A DNA stretch of 64,000 bases, from positions 1 through 64,000 of the forward strand of contig NZ_QMHO01000011.1 in NCBI RefSeq assembly GCF_003313505.1, read 5' to 3'. This DNA comes from Pedobacter nanyangensis. GTDB taxonomy: Bacteria > Bacteroidota > Bacteroidia > Sphingobacteriales > Sphingobacteriaceae. A program made the translations under genes and the position numbers. Below the pieces are notes generated by a model. That model had not been told where the DNA came from, made no database searches, and saw nothing but the letters and a program-made list of their open reading frames with translations. Positions 43,390 to 52,762 of this stretch are shown piece by piece (position 1 is the stretch's first letter; each line of letters opens with the position of its first letter).

Positions 43390-44085
43390 TCATTTCAACT
43401 GCATCTCAAAAAGCTTGGCAATATGGCCTTTTAATTTTTCTTTTACTTCGTCCATATTCAGCTCTCGGCCCAGTTCACGCTGCATAGAAGTAACGTCTTT
43501 ATCATCAATTCCGCAAGGAACAATATTTTTGAAATAAGCCAAGTTGGCATTTACATTAAAGGCGAAACCATGCATGGTTACCCAGCGGCTGCAACGCACG
43601 CCCATGGCACAAATTTTACGGGCTTTCTCATTGTCCGCATCTAGCCAAACACCTGTATAGCCCTCATAACGGCCGGCAACAATGCCGTAATCGGCCAACG
43701 TTAAAATAACGGCTTCTTCCAAAGTGCGCAGGTACAGATGTATATCGGTAAAAAAATTATCCAGATCCAATATCGGATAGCCCACCAATTGCCCCGGGCC
43801 ATGATAGGTGATATCTCCTCCTCTGTTGATTTTATAGTAAGTGGCTTGTTTTTCCTTGAGCCCCTGGTCATCCAGCAGCAAATTCTCCGGATGGCCGCTT
43901 TTCCCCAGCGTATATACATGCGGATGTTCACAAAAAACCAGGTAGTTTGGCGTAGGCTCCTGCTTGTTTTCAGTACGGTTCTTTACCTTTAAGGCCACCG
44001 TTTGCTCAAAAATCTGTTCCTGTTTATGCCAGGCCTCCTGATAATCTGTTAAGCCCCAATCCACAAATTTAACTTCCTTGTTCAT
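43390..44085 (-). CDS. lipB: Octanoyltransferase LipB
   Basis: Transfers octanoate from octanoyl-ACP to lipoyl domains, the first step of lipoate synthesis. The 231-aa sequence has the RGGDITYHGPGQ box (88-99), the catalytic Lys157 in RKICAMGV and Cys191 in VPCGIDD. The length is normal. A phosphopantetheinyl transferase gene lies upstream on the same strand after a 91-bp gap; both act on acyl-carrier chemistry, but joint transcription is uncertain. Confidence 0.95.
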   Translation of the reverse strand: MNKEVKFVDWGLTDYQEAWHKQEQIFEQTVALKVKNRTENKQEPTPNYLVFCEHPHVYTLGKSGHPENLLLDDQGLKEKQATYYKINRGGDITYHGPGQLVGYPILDLDNFFTDIHLYLRTLEEAVILTLADYGIVAGRYEGYTGVWLDADNEKARKICAMGVRCSRWVTMHGFAFNVNANLAYFKNIVPCGIDDKDVTSMQRELGRELNMDEVKEKLKGHIAKLFEMQLK

Positions 44086-44176
44086 TTTTTTTAGTCCGAA
44101 AAGTTTTAGCGTTTGAAAACCCGATGACCTGACGCCAATTCGACCACGCCAGCATTACTCGATCAAAAATTTCATT

Positions 44177-44824
44177 TTATCCTATCACGTAGCCCAGCAT
44201 GTAGCCGTCATCTGTTTTAAAATAATTTACATTTAGTTCCTTTTGCCCCTGCGGCAAATCAACCACCGCGGTAAGTTCTCCATCGTCCCTTAATTTGAAA
44301 GGTTTGATATGGATATCCCGCTTAAACTCCAATTCTTTACGGCCGTGCCATTTATAGATGGCCTCTTTTGCACACCAGCACACGTACAGCCCGTTGATAT
44401 TATCGCCAATTTGCTTTTGGGCCAGTTCTACATCCGACAAAAATTTATGCCTGACCAGTTTAATCTTATGTTTGATCATCTCCATATCCAGTCCAACTTT
44501 TTTTGCTGGATCCCTACTAATCATTACGGCAGCATAGTCGTAAGAATGGCTTAACGAGATATGATAGTCGTAGTTTACCAAATAGGGCTTCCCCTGATCA
44601 TCCATCTGGCAGTCGATGTATTCCCTGGTATCGAGCATAGTTCTCAGCAGCAACCGCGTACTTAACCATTGCAGGGCCCTCTTGTCACTTTTAAAGGAGT
44701 CAATAATATCGAGTTCGTGTTGTTTAAGCTGCAGACCTGCCATCAATTGATCATGGCTTTCTTCAATTTTCCATACGGCTAGTTCGGTATGGGCATCAAT
44801 TTTTAAATCAAAAACTACGGGCAT
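44177..44824 (-). CDS. 4'-phosphopantetheinyl transferase superfamily protein
   Basis: 215 aa, Sfp/AcpT type. Metal- and substrate-binding motifs are visible: HISLSHS near 90, KKVGLDMEMI near 110 and WCAKEAIYKW near 150. The enzyme moves phosphopantetheine from CoA to carrier proteins. It may serve the primary fatty acid ACP or a secondary-metabolite carrier; nothing adjacent decides. A good -7 element (TACTTTTG, minus strand) lies 21 bases upstream of the start. Confidence 0.9.
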   Translation of the reverse strand: MPVVFDLKIDAHTELAVWKIEESHDQLMAGLQLKQHELDIIDSFKSDKRALQWLSTRLLLRTMLDTREYIDCQMDDQGKPYLVNYDYHISLSHSYDYAAVMISRDPAKKVGLDMEMIKHKIKLVRHKFLSDVELAQKQIGDNINGLYVCWCAKEAIYKWHGRKELEFKRDIHIKPFKLRDDGELTAVVDLPQGQKELNVNYFKTDDGYMLGYVIG

Positions 44825-44845
44825 CCTCTATTTAGAAAATCAATA

Positions 44846-44853
44846 CAAAAGTA
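44846..44853 (-). promoter_or_regulatory. -7 element for the phosphopantetheinyl transferase gene
   Basis: CAAAAGTA on the plus strand reads TACTTTTG on the minus strand, an exact TAnnTTTG match, placed between the divergent transferase and dcd genes. A weaker TATCTTAA on the plus strand (44852-44859) could serve dcd. Confidence 0.5.
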
Positions 44854-44891
44854 TCTTAAATTAATCATAATTTAGACCAAAAAACTTAAAA

Positions 44892-45428
44892 ATGATATTA
44901 TCAGACAAACGGATACTTGAGGAGATAGACAAAGGAACCATTATTATTGAACCTTTTAAGCCTGAATGCTTGGGCACCAATTCATACGACGTACATTTAG
45001 GAAAGTATTTGGCAACCTACAAAGACCGTGTATTAGATGCGAAGGCCCACAATAAAATAGAACATTTTGAAATCCCTAAAGAAGGTTTTGTGCTACAACC
45101 AGGAACTTTATACTTAGGAGTAACCGTTGAATATACAGAAACCCATGGGCATGTCCCGTTTTTGGAAGGAAAGAGCAGCACTGGCCGATTGGGCATTGAC
45201 ATACATGCCACGGCCGGTAAGGGCGATGTTGGCTTTTGCAATACTTGGACACTAGAGATTTCATGTGTACAACCTGTGAGAGTTTATGCCGGCATGCCCA
45301 TTGGCCAACTCATTTATTTTATTGTAGAGGGGCAAATAGAAAATATGTACAACACCAAAAACAACGCAAAATACAACAACAAAACCACTCGCCCCGTGGA
45401 AAGCATGATGTGGAAAAATAATTTCTAG
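44892..45428 (+). CDS. dcd: dCTP deaminase
   Basis: Deaminates dCTP to dUTP in pyrimidine deoxynucleotide synthesis. The 178-aa protein has the GTNSYDVHLG motif, the catalytic LEGKSSTGRLG, IDIHATAGKGDVGF and the trimer-contact AGMPIGQLIYF. Motifs and length are standard for Dcd. The 181 bases from its stop to the next start codon carry the promoter region for the MG2/plug pair and no gene. Confidence 0.95.
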   Translation: MILSDKRILEEIDKGTIIIEPFKPECLGTNSYDVHLGKYLATYKDRVLDAKAHNKIEHFEIPKEGFVLQPGTLYLGVTVEYTETHGHVPFLEGKSSTGRLGIDIHATAGKGDVGFCNTWTLEISCVQPVRVYAGMPIGQLIYFIVEGQIENMYNTKNNAKYNNKTTRPVESMMWKNNF

Positions 45429-45609
45429 CTGCCTTTTGAACCTTGTCACTAAAATAATAGTCTAAAAAACGCAACAAGGCTATTTTTTTTGTATCTTGAA
45501 TGGCGATAAACCCCGATAAATCAATCTTAAAGAGGAAACTTGACACGAATGAACCGCCGTATAGCGTAAAGAATCTTTACTGGTCTTTACATTAAATTTG
45601 AATACTCCA

Positions 45610-48300
45610 ATGAAAATTAAACTCATAACGCTGGGTGCAGCCCTTTTAAGTATCATTAGCACCTCCTCTCTTTGGGCACAAGATGCCAACCTAGGCAGTT
45701 TCCTAAAAAAACTAGATGAAATTACCGATAAGCAAGCACAGGAAAAAGTATATCTACACTTAGATAAACCTTATTACGCCGTGGGCGATAACATCTGGTT
45801 TAAGGCCTATACCATCAATGCAAAAACCGGGCTACCTTCTACCATTAGCGGGCTATTATATGTTGAGTTGATCAATGAAAAGGACTCGGTAACCAAACAG
45901 CTGAAACTCCCTATGAGAAGTGGTATTACCTGGGGTGATTTTAGGCTCACAGACTCTCTTAGCGAGGGCAATTATCGTATCAGGGCTTACACGCAGTGGA
46001 TGAGAAACGCAGGAGCGGAATTTTTCTTCGACAAAACCATCAAAATTGGAAACTTATGGGCAAACAAGGTGTTCACCAAATCCAGCAATGTACTGAGTAT
46101 TGAAAACAACCAGGAAAAAATAAGCACTACCATACAATTTACCGACAAGCAGAATGTTCCCTACACAAACTGCCAGGTAAACTATGAAGTAAAGCTTGGC
46201 CAAAAAACCATTGAAAGGGGCAAAAGTATTACCAACAGCCAAGGTGAAATTGTTATAAATGCCATCAACAAGCAGCCGGGCACCTTGAAAAGCGGCTCAA
46301 TAATTGCCAATATCACCTTGCCCAACAAACAGGTAATCGGCAAAGAAATTCCGTTGAAAACTACTTCACGGGATATTGATGTGCAGTTTTTCCCGGAAGG
46401 AGGCAAGTTAGTTGAAAACCTGCCCAACAAAGTTGGTATTAAAGCAATTAACAGCAATGGTTTGGGCGAATTTGCAACAGGGGTAATTACAACCAACGAC
46501 GGCACCGAAATATCCCAATTTGAGACCAATAAGCTGGGCATGGGCTCTTTCTTTCTTAATCCAGTTGCCGGACAAGGCTATAGGGCCAACCTTACCTTTG
46601 CCGACGGGACAAAAAAGACAGTTAACCTTCCCACAGCGGAAAAAAGCGGCCTAGTACTATCCGTTTCTAATATCGACAGCACAAAAATGTCGGTAAAAGT
46701 TTACATCTCTGAAGATTTGCTTAACAAAGATGAATATAACCTCATTGCACAGCATAACGGCGTTACCTATTTCTCCAGTAAAATTGCTTCTTCTAAGCAG
46801 GTGGTTGCATTAACGGTCCCGAAAGACAGCCTTCCATCAGGAATTGTACAAATCTCGTTGCTGTCTTCTAGCTTTGCCCCGTTAAACGAACGCATTGTGT
46901 TCGTTAACAATTTGAAAGATAAAATCGAACTGGCTCCCGAAAACTTAAATCCTACCTACGGCAAACGAGCAAAAGTGGATTTATCCCTAGCCGCCACAAA
47001 TAACAACAAGCCCGTTCAGGGAAGTTTTTCAGTTGCGGTAACTAATACATCAGCGGTAAAGCCCGATCCAGAAAATGAAACCAATATCCTTACAAAGCTT
47101 CTGCTCACGGCCGACTTGACAGGGTATATAGAAAAACCGAACCATTATTTCCTCCGTAACGACAGAAATACCAGATATGAGCTTGACAATCTTCTGCTTA
47201 CCCAAGGTTGGAGAAAAATCAATTGGAAGGAAGTAGCAAATGGCACAGCGCCTATTGCCAAATTCCCAGCCGAAAAAAAGCTGCAAATTAGCGGAACGGT
47301 TACCAAGGGCGGAAAACCCGTTGTTAAGGGCAAAGTTTCGTTGGTATCGTTCTCTGGCGGTTTTTTCATGACAGACACCTTAACAGATGAAAAGGGCCGT
47401 TTTAACTTCGACAAGATCGAATTTTTGGATAGCACCAAATTTGTAGTGCAGGCCAGAACCGAAAAAGACAGGAAGTTTGTGGATATTGCGATGGACGTGG
47501 TTCCTGGCCAAACAATTAACAAAAACCCTAATACGGGAGATATCGAGGTAAATGTAAACCAATCGTTATCGGCCTACCTACAAGAAAGCGGCAAATATTT
47601 TGATGACCAAACCAAAAGGGGCCTACTGAACCGAACAATTTTGCTAGACGAGGTGACCATCGTTGAAAAACGCAAACCCACCTATAATTCTTCCAATTTA
47701 GGTGGCGCCGGCAATGCCGATGCCGTAATTACCGCCAAAGACCTGGAAACGGCCATTTCCCTTTCCCAATACTTGCAGGGCAGGATAGCAGGCATACAAA
47801 TTAGAGACGGCCAGGCATATGCCCGCGGTGGCCAAGCACCAATGGCAATTATTGTTGATGGAATGAATTTGGGAGGCGAAGACTTTAACCTAGACAATAT
47901 TGTGGTTCAGGATATAGAAACTGTAGAAATTTTAAAAAGCATTGCTACCACGGCTATCTATGGTATGCAAGGCGGATCGGGTGTAATTGTAATCAATACA
48001 AAACGCGGCGAAGGAGTAAGATCTGTAAATTCTTATACCCCCGGCCTTATCAACTTCACACCAAAAGGCTATGCCGCGGTGAGAGAGTTTTATTCTCCGA
48101 AATATGATGTGAAACCAGACAACCGACCTGACCTAAGAACTACTGTTTTTTGGGAGCCACAAATGGTAAGCGATGCCAACGGCAAAGCCAAACTTTCCTA
48201 TTTCAACACCGATGTACCCGGCACTTACCGCATTGTAATTGAAGGTATAGATGTGAATGGAAGCCTGGCCAGAAAAGTATTGACTTACGAAGTAAAATAA
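45610..48300 (+). CDS. MG2-domain protein with C-terminal TonB-plug domain, copy 1
   Basis: 896 aa from Met at 45610, with a signal peptide ending SLWAQ. An alpha-2-macroglobulin MG2-like domain lies at about 35-150 (KVYLHLDKPYYAVGDNIW, YRIRAYTQWMRNAG), followed by several beta-sandwich repeats, a carboxypeptidase-regulatory-like segment (ISGTVTKGGKPVVKGKVSL) and a TonB-receptor plug-like domain (LQGRIAGIQIRDGQAYARGG, PMAIIVDGM, GSGVIVINTKRG). No beta-barrel follows; the end is another MG-like domain (TTVFWEPQ to LTYEVK). The architecture recurs in Bacteroidota and probably sits at the outer membrane; its ligand is unknown. TAAATTTG at 45593-45600 is a likely -7 promoter element. A close paralogue follows 6 bases later. 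Confidence 0.85.
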   Translation: MKIKLITLGAALLSIISTSSLWAQDANLGSFLKKLDEITDKQAQEKVYLHLDKPYYAVGDNIWFKAYTINAKTGLPSTISGLLYVELINEKDSVTKQLKLPMRSGITWGDFRLTDSLSEGNYRIRAYTQWMRNAGAEFFFDKTIKIGNLWANKVFTKSSNVLSIENNQEKISTTIQFTDKQNVPYTNCQVNYEVKLGQKTIERGKSITNSQGEIVINAINKQPGTLKSGSIIANITLPNKQVIGKEIPLKTTSRDIDVQFFPEGGKLVENLPNKVGIKAINSNGLGEFATGVITTNDGTEISQFETNKLGMGSFFLNPVAGQGYRANLTFADGTKKTVNLPTAEKSGLVLSVSNIDSTKMSVKVYISEDLLNKDEYNLIAQHNGVTYFSSKIASSKQVVALTVPKDSLPSGIVQISLLSSSFAPLNERIVFVNNLKDKIELAPENLNPTYGKRAKVDLSLAATNNNKPVQGSFSVAVTNTSAVKPDPENETNILTKLLLTADLTGYIEKPNHYFLRNDRNTRYELDNLLLTQGWRKINWKEVANGTAPIAKFPAEKKLQISGTVTKGGKPVVKGKVSLVSFSGGFFMTDTLTDEKGRFNFDKIEFLDSTKFVVQARTEKDRKFVDIAMDVVPGQTINKNPNTGDIEVNVNQSLSAYLQESGKYFDDQTKRGLLNRTILLDEVTIVEKRKPTYNSSNLGGAGNADAVITAKDLETAISLSQYLQGRIAGIQIRDGQAYARGGQAPMAIIVDGMNLGGEDFNLDNIVVQDIETVEILKSIATTAIYGMQGGSGVIVINTKRGEGVRSVNSYTPGLINFTPKGYAAVREFYSPKYDVKPDNRPDLRTTVFWEPQMVSDANGKAKLSYFNTDVPGTYRIVIEGIDVNGSLARKVLTYEVK

Positions 48301-48302
48301 TT
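48196..48302 (+). repeat. 107-bp near-identical 3' end, copy 1
   Basis: This stretch matches 50854-50960 with one mismatch (A in GGCACTTAC here, G in the other). It includes the last 34 codons and the stop of copy 1. The rest of the two genes is much more diverged, so the end was probably homogenised by gene conversion. Confidence 0.85.
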
Positions 48303-48306
48303 CCTG

Positions 48307-50958
48307 ATGCAAATACTACGAAGGATTTTCTTTACGGGTATATTAATATGTGCGTCACAGTTTGTCATTGCCCAAAATAATTTACTAACTGATTTTCTAC
48401 AGAAAGTTGAGCAATATGGCAGTCGCTACGCTCAAGAAAAAGTTTACCTACATCTAGATAAACCTTATTATGCGGTAGGCGACAATATTTGGTTTAAAGC
48501 TTACATATTAAACGCAAAAACTGGAAAACCATCGGCAATAAGCGGCATATTATATGTTGAGTTGATTAACGAAGAGGGCTTATTGACCAAAAAACTTAAA
48601 CTTCCTGTGAAATTGGGCACATCATGGGGCGACTTTAGTTTGGCCGATACACTGCAAGAGGGAAATTATAGAATAAGGGCATATACCCAGTGGATGCGCA
48701 ATGCAGGACCTGATTTCTTTTTCGATAAAACGATCAAAATCGGGAACTCTTGGACCAACCGCGTATTCATCAAATCATACGAATCAGCAAGTGGGCAAAA
48801 CTCAAGCACAATTCTTCAATTTACAGAGAAAAACCATAGCCCTTATGCCAACAGCAAAGTAGATTACGAAGTAAAATCATCTGATAATAAAATTTTGCAA
48901 AAAGGGCAAGGCCTAACCAACGAAAAAGGGGAAATAGCAATTGATAACCACAAAACTTTAGATATAGAAAGAGTTGTTTCTGCAAATATTACCTTGCCTA
49001 ATAAGCAGGTCGTAAAAAAACGGCTTCAACTTAAAACCGTTTCCCAAAACACAGATGTACAATTCTTTCCGGAAGGCGGAATAATGCTTGAAGGGTTTCC
49101 CAATCGAATGGCAATTAAAGCAATAAAAGAAACTGGACAAGGCACTTATTTAAATGGAGTTATTGAAGACGATTTGGGAAATAAGATTACCAATTTCGAA
49201 ACCAACCAACTGGGTATGGGTTCGTTTTACATTAACCCTACTAAAGGGCGCAACTATAGCGCAAAAATAACGCAGCCCAAAAACAAAACATTAACAATAA
49301 ACCTACCTCAAGCTTATAGTAGCGGAACAGCACTTGCCGTAGACAATCTAGACAGCCTAAAAATGAGAATAAGGTTGTACTTTTCTTCGGACAAGGCCTC
49401 TACTGGCCCTCATTTTCTAGTGGTACAAAAAAATGGAAGCATTCATTATTACACCGAAGTTCCCGTGAACAATGGAACCGTTACATTCACCGTTCCCAAA
49501 GAAAATCTGCCCTCTGGAATTTTTCAAGTATCGCTGTTGTCATCAAGTTTTAAACCTTTAAATGAGCGTATCGTTTTTGTAAACAATTTACATGATAAAA
49601 TTAATATCACATCCGAAAAACTACAGAGCAATTATGCGAAAAAATCTCCAGTAGAGTTCCCACTTACTGCCAGCAACGGCGATGTTCCACTACAGGGCAG
49701 CTTTTCAGTAGCTGTTACAAATACTTTAGCCGTAAAACCTGATGAGAACAACGAAAGCAATATCCTTGTTAAATTATTGCTCACGGCTGATTTAGCGGGT
49801 TATGTTGAAAGCCCAAATTACTATTTCAATCACCACAAAAATGCGACATACGATCTGGACAATTTATTGCTCACCCAGGGCTGGAGGAAAATAAACTGGA
49901 AAGATCTTGCCGAACATAAAGAAACCATAAATACATTTCCGCCCGAAAAAAATTTAAAAATTAGCGGTACCGTTAGTAAAGCGGGTAAACCCGTGGTTAA
50001 GGGAAAAGTTTCTTTGGTTTCAACAACCCAAGGTTTTTTTATGATTGATACGTTGACAGATGATAAGGGACGTTTCTGCTTTGACAATATCGAGTTTTCA
50101 GATAGCCTAACGTTTATCGTTCAGGCTCGCACCAGTAAAGATGGAAAACTTGTAGACATCGCCCTAGATCAAACACCCGATCAGTTAATCACCAAAAATC
50201 CTAATAATGGGGACATAGAAGTCAACATAAATAGCAAGCTAATAGGGTATCTTGATCAAAGTGAAAAACATTTTGAAGACCAAGAAAAATTAGGCACGTT
50301 GACCAAAACAAACCTTCTAAAGCAGGTAACCATCAAAGGCAAACGCCAGGTTTACCCTGAATCTCAAAACATTAATGGTAGGGGGCACGCAGATAGGGTA
50401 ATTACTGCGAAAGTGTTAGAAACTGCAGTAAGTTTAAATACATTTTTAATGGGAAGATTTGCAGGCATAACAGTTAATGGCAATCAGGCCTATTTACGCG
50501 GGTCATCAAGGCCCATGCTAATTGTTATAGATGGAAAAATACAAACCAATGCAAGCCTTTCTATACCTACCCGTAATATTGAAATGGTAGAAATCTTAAA
50601 AAGTGCAGGTTATACATCTGCTTACGGTGGACAAGGCAGTGATGGCGTTATTGTAATCACCTCTAAAAAACATGATCCATTTGCCCTGCCCTTTGTCCCA
50701 CACGGCATAGTTAATTATGCCGCAGTAGGCTACTCCTATAATCGTGAGTTTTATTCACCAAAATATGTTAAAGAAGATAACAAACCCGACCATAGAACCA
50801 CCGTTTTCTGGGAACCAAACCTAATTACCGATAAAAATGGCATCGCCAACATCTCCTATTTCAACACCGATGTACCCGGCGCTTACCGCATTGTAATTGA
50901 AGGTATAGATGTGAATGGAAGCCTGGCCAGAAAAGTATTGACTTACGAAGTAAAATAA
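48307..50958 (+). CDS. MG2-domain protein with C-terminal TonB-plug domain, copy 2
   Basis: 883 aa, same order of domains as copy 1: signal peptide ending FVIAQ, MG2 domain (KVYLHLDKPYYAVGDNIW), regulatory-like segment, plug-like domain (LMGRFAGITVNGNQAYLRGS, GSDGVIVITSKK) and a final MG-like domain. The two proteins are diverged along most of their length, yet their last 107 bases differ at one position only. The 6-bp gap implies one transcript. Tandem copies may recognise different ligands or form a complex. Confidence 0.85.
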   Translation: MQILRRIFFTGILICASQFVIAQNNLLTDFLQKVEQYGSRYAQEKVYLHLDKPYYAVGDNIWFKAYILNAKTGKPSAISGILYVELINEEGLLTKKLKLPVKLGTSWGDFSLADTLQEGNYRIRAYTQWMRNAGPDFFFDKTIKIGNSWTNRVFIKSYESASGQNSSTILQFTEKNHSPYANSKVDYEVKSSDNKILQKGQGLTNEKGEIAIDNHKTLDIERVVSANITLPNKQVVKKRLQLKTVSQNTDVQFFPEGGIMLEGFPNRMAIKAIKETGQGTYLNGVIEDDLGNKITNFETNQLGMGSFYINPTKGRNYSAKITQPKNKTLTINLPQAYSSGTALAVDNLDSLKMRIRLYFSSDKASTGPHFLVVQKNGSIHYYTEVPVNNGTVTFTVPKENLPSGIFQVSLLSSSFKPLNERIVFVNNLHDKINITSEKLQSNYAKKSPVEFPLTASNGDVPLQGSFSVAVTNTLAVKPDENNESNILVKLLLTADLAGYVESPNYYFNHHKNATYDLDNLLLTQGWRKINWKDLAEHKETINTFPPEKNLKISGTVSKAGKPVVKGKVSLVSTTQGFFMIDTLTDDKGRFCFDNIEFSDSLTFIVQARTSKDGKLVDIALDQTPDQLITKNPNNGDIEVNINSKLIGYLDQSEKHFEDQEKLGTLTKTNLLKQVTIKGKRQVYPESQNINGRGHADRVITAKVLETAVSLNTFLMGRFAGITVNGNQAYLRGSSRPMLIVIDGKIQTNASLSIPTRNIEMVEILKSAGYTSAYGGQGSDGVIVITSKKHDPFALPFVPHGIVNYAAVGYSYNREFYSPKYVKEDNKPDHRTTVFWEPNLITDKNGIANISYFNTDVPGAYRIVIEGIDVNGSLARKVLTYEVK

Positions 50959-50960
50959 TT
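50854..50960 (+). repeat. 107-bp near-identical 3' end, copy 2
   Basis: Partner of 48196-48302 at the end of the second MG2/plug gene; it is identical except for one base. Identity stops within two bases after the stop codon. Confidence 0.85.
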
Positions 50961-51025
50961 TTATGCTTGCATAATAAATTCGAACCTCTTAGCTTTATAA
51001 AAATATAAATGTAAAGCTAAGAGGA

Positions 51026-51787
51026 ATGAATACTATTGCAACCACCGTAAAAGACAGACTTGCCGTTATTACACTAAACCGAGGCAAATCCAATTCGTTG
51101 AACCGAGAAATGGTAACCGAACTTCAGGATATGCTGCACAACGTTGAAAACGACGAAAACATTGGTGGCGTAGTGATAACCGGAAGGGAGAATTTCTTTT
51201 CTGCCGGATTGGATTTGATAGAACTTTACCACTACAACGAACAGGAAGCCCGCAGTTTTTGGCATCTGTTCCTAGATTTTACAGCTAAAATTACCGCTTT
51301 CAAGAAACCTTTAGTAGCTGCAATTAATGGCCATAGCCCTGCGGGAGGCTGCGTAATTGCCCTGGCCTGCGATGCCAGAGTAATGGCTGAAGGAAAATAT
51401 ATCATTGGATTAAATGAAGTTCCCGTGGGCATTATAGTTCCCGATAGCATCTTTAAACTTTATAGCTTTTGGCTAGGCAAGGCAAATGCCTATCGGAACT
51501 TATTGGAAGGCAAACTGTTTTCTCCTGAAGAAGCCTTATCTGTAGGTTTAGTAGACGAAATAGTAAAACCAGAAAGTATTTTGACCGCCGCAGAAAGGAA
51601 AGCCAGAAAATATATGGCCTTTGAAGCCAACACCTGGCAACAGAGCAAACTCAACCTGCGAAAAGACTTGGTAGCTGCAACCAGCGCCGACCAAAGCGCC
51701 GATCTGGAAATTATGCTCAAACAATGGTGGTCGCCGGCTACCCGGGCCATTTTAAAATCATTGGTAGATAGCCTACAGAAAAAGTGA
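51026..51787 (+). CDS. Delta3-delta2-enoyl-CoA isomerase-like protein (crotonase superfamily)
   Basis: 253 aa of the crotonase fold. The segment FSAGLDLIELY forms the CoA-binding oxyanion part. The stretch GHSPAGGCVIALACDARV lacks the glutamate that enoyl-CoA hydratases have after GGC (CE in hydratases, CV here). The single glutamate in IIGLNEVPVGIIVP is kept. This pattern matches mitochondrial-type ECI1 isomerases, which move a 3-double bond to the 2-position during oxidation of unsaturated fatty acids. The next gene is DECR1-like, the enzyme that makes such 3-enoyl products, which strengthens the call. Generic enoyl-CoA hydratase annotation would be less accurate. Confidence 0.8.
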   Translation: MNTIATTVKDRLAVITLNRGKSNSLNREMVTELQDMLHNVENDENIGGVVITGRENFFSAGLDLIELYHYNEQEARSFWHLFLDFTAKITAFKKPLVAAINGHSPAGGCVIALACDARVMAEGKYIIGLNEVPVGIIVPDSIFKLYSFWLGKANAYRNLLEGKLFSPEEALSVGLVDEIVKPESILTAAERKARKYMAFEANTWQQSKLNLRKDLVAATSADQSADLEIMLKQWWSPATRAILKSLVDSLQKK

Positions 51788-51837
51788 TCGCTTTCGTTTA
51801 GCGACATATCTAAATACTAACCATTAAATACTAGGAA

Positions 51838-52713
51838 ATGTACAACCAACCCATGCTAAAGGACGATGCCCTAAAAGGTAAAACCATTGTTGTTACTGGT
51901 GGAGGCACGGGCCTCGGCAAGGCCATGGCCACCTATTTTCTAAAACTGGGAGCCAACTTGGTCATCACCAGCAGAAAGATAGACGTATTGCGAAAAACCG
52001 CCCAAGAAATGGAAGAACAAACTGGAGGCAAGGTTTTGGCTGTACAATGCGATGTTAGAGAATATGAACAAGTAGAAAATGTACTGGCAGAAACCCTTTC
52101 CAGGTTTGGCAATGTAGATGTATTGGTAAACAATGCTGCGGGAAACTTTATCTCCCCTACCGAACGTTTATCGGCGAATGCCTTTTCTAGCATCATAGAT
52201 ATTGTACTTAAAGGCACTGTTAACTGCACCTTGGCTTTTGGCAAGCATTGGATCAAGCAAAAGCAGGCCGCAAGCGTACTAAACATTGTTACCACTTATG
52301 CCTTTACAGGTTCGGCTTATGTAGTTCCTTCGGCATGTGCTAAAGGTGGTGTGTTAGCGCTAACTCGATCCTTAGCAGTAGAATGGGGCAAATATGGAAT
52401 TAGAAGTAACGCCATTGCCCCTGGTCCATTTCCAACCAAAGGTGCCTGGGACAGATTGCTACCTGGTGATTTGGCCGAAAAGTTTGATTTTAAGAACAGG
52501 GTACCATTGAAACGTGTAGGCGACCATCAGGAACTGGCAAACCTAGCCGCATTTTTAGTGAGCGATTTCTCTAGCTACATCAACGGAGAAATAATTACCA
52601 TTGATGGCGGTGAATGGTTACAGGGCGCTGGACAAATGAACGGATTGGAAGCCATCCCATCAGAAATGTGGGATATGCTAGAGCAAATGACCAGATCTGC
52701 CAAAGGCAGTTAA
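51838..52713 (+). CDS. 2,4-dienoyl-CoA reductase-like SDR protein (DECR1 type)
   Basis: 291 aa short-chain dehydrogenase. The cofactor motif GGGTGLGKAMA and NNAAGNF are present. The normal YxxxK is replaced by SACAK in VVPSACAKGG, just as mitochondrial DECR1 has no Tyr there, and WGKYGIRSNAIAPGP and ELANLAAFL also match that group. DECR reduces 2,4-dienoyl-CoA to 3-enoyl-CoA with NADPH. Together with the upstream ECI-like gene it would allow beta-oxidation of unsaturated fatty acids. A strong terminator follows. Confidence 0.88.
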   Translation: MYNQPMLKDDALKGKTIVVTGGGTGLGKAMATYFLKLGANLVITSRKIDVLRKTAQEMEEQTGGKVLAVQCDVREYEQVENVLAETLSRFGNVDVLVNNAAGNFISPTERLSANAFSSIIDIVLKGTVNCTLAFGKHWIKQKQAASVLNIVTTYAFTGSAYVVPSACAKGGVLALTRSLAVEWGKYGIRSNAIAPGPFPTKGAWDRLLPGDLAEKFDFKNRVPLKRVGDHQELANLAAFLVSDFSSYINGEIITIDGGEWLQGAGQMNGLEAIPSEMWDMLEQMTRSAKGS

Positions 52714-52724
52714 GCACGTTTAAA

Positions 52725-52759
52725 CAAAAAAGCCATCAGGATATTGTGATGGCTTTTTT
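52725..52759. terminator. Terminator after the DECR-like gene
   Basis: AAAAAAGCCATCA and TGATGGCTTTTTT pair perfectly around a 9-base loop. The T-run on the plus strand serves the reductase gene; the convergent small gene ends four bases further on and could use it too. Confidence 0.88.
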
Positions 52760-52762
52760 GTT

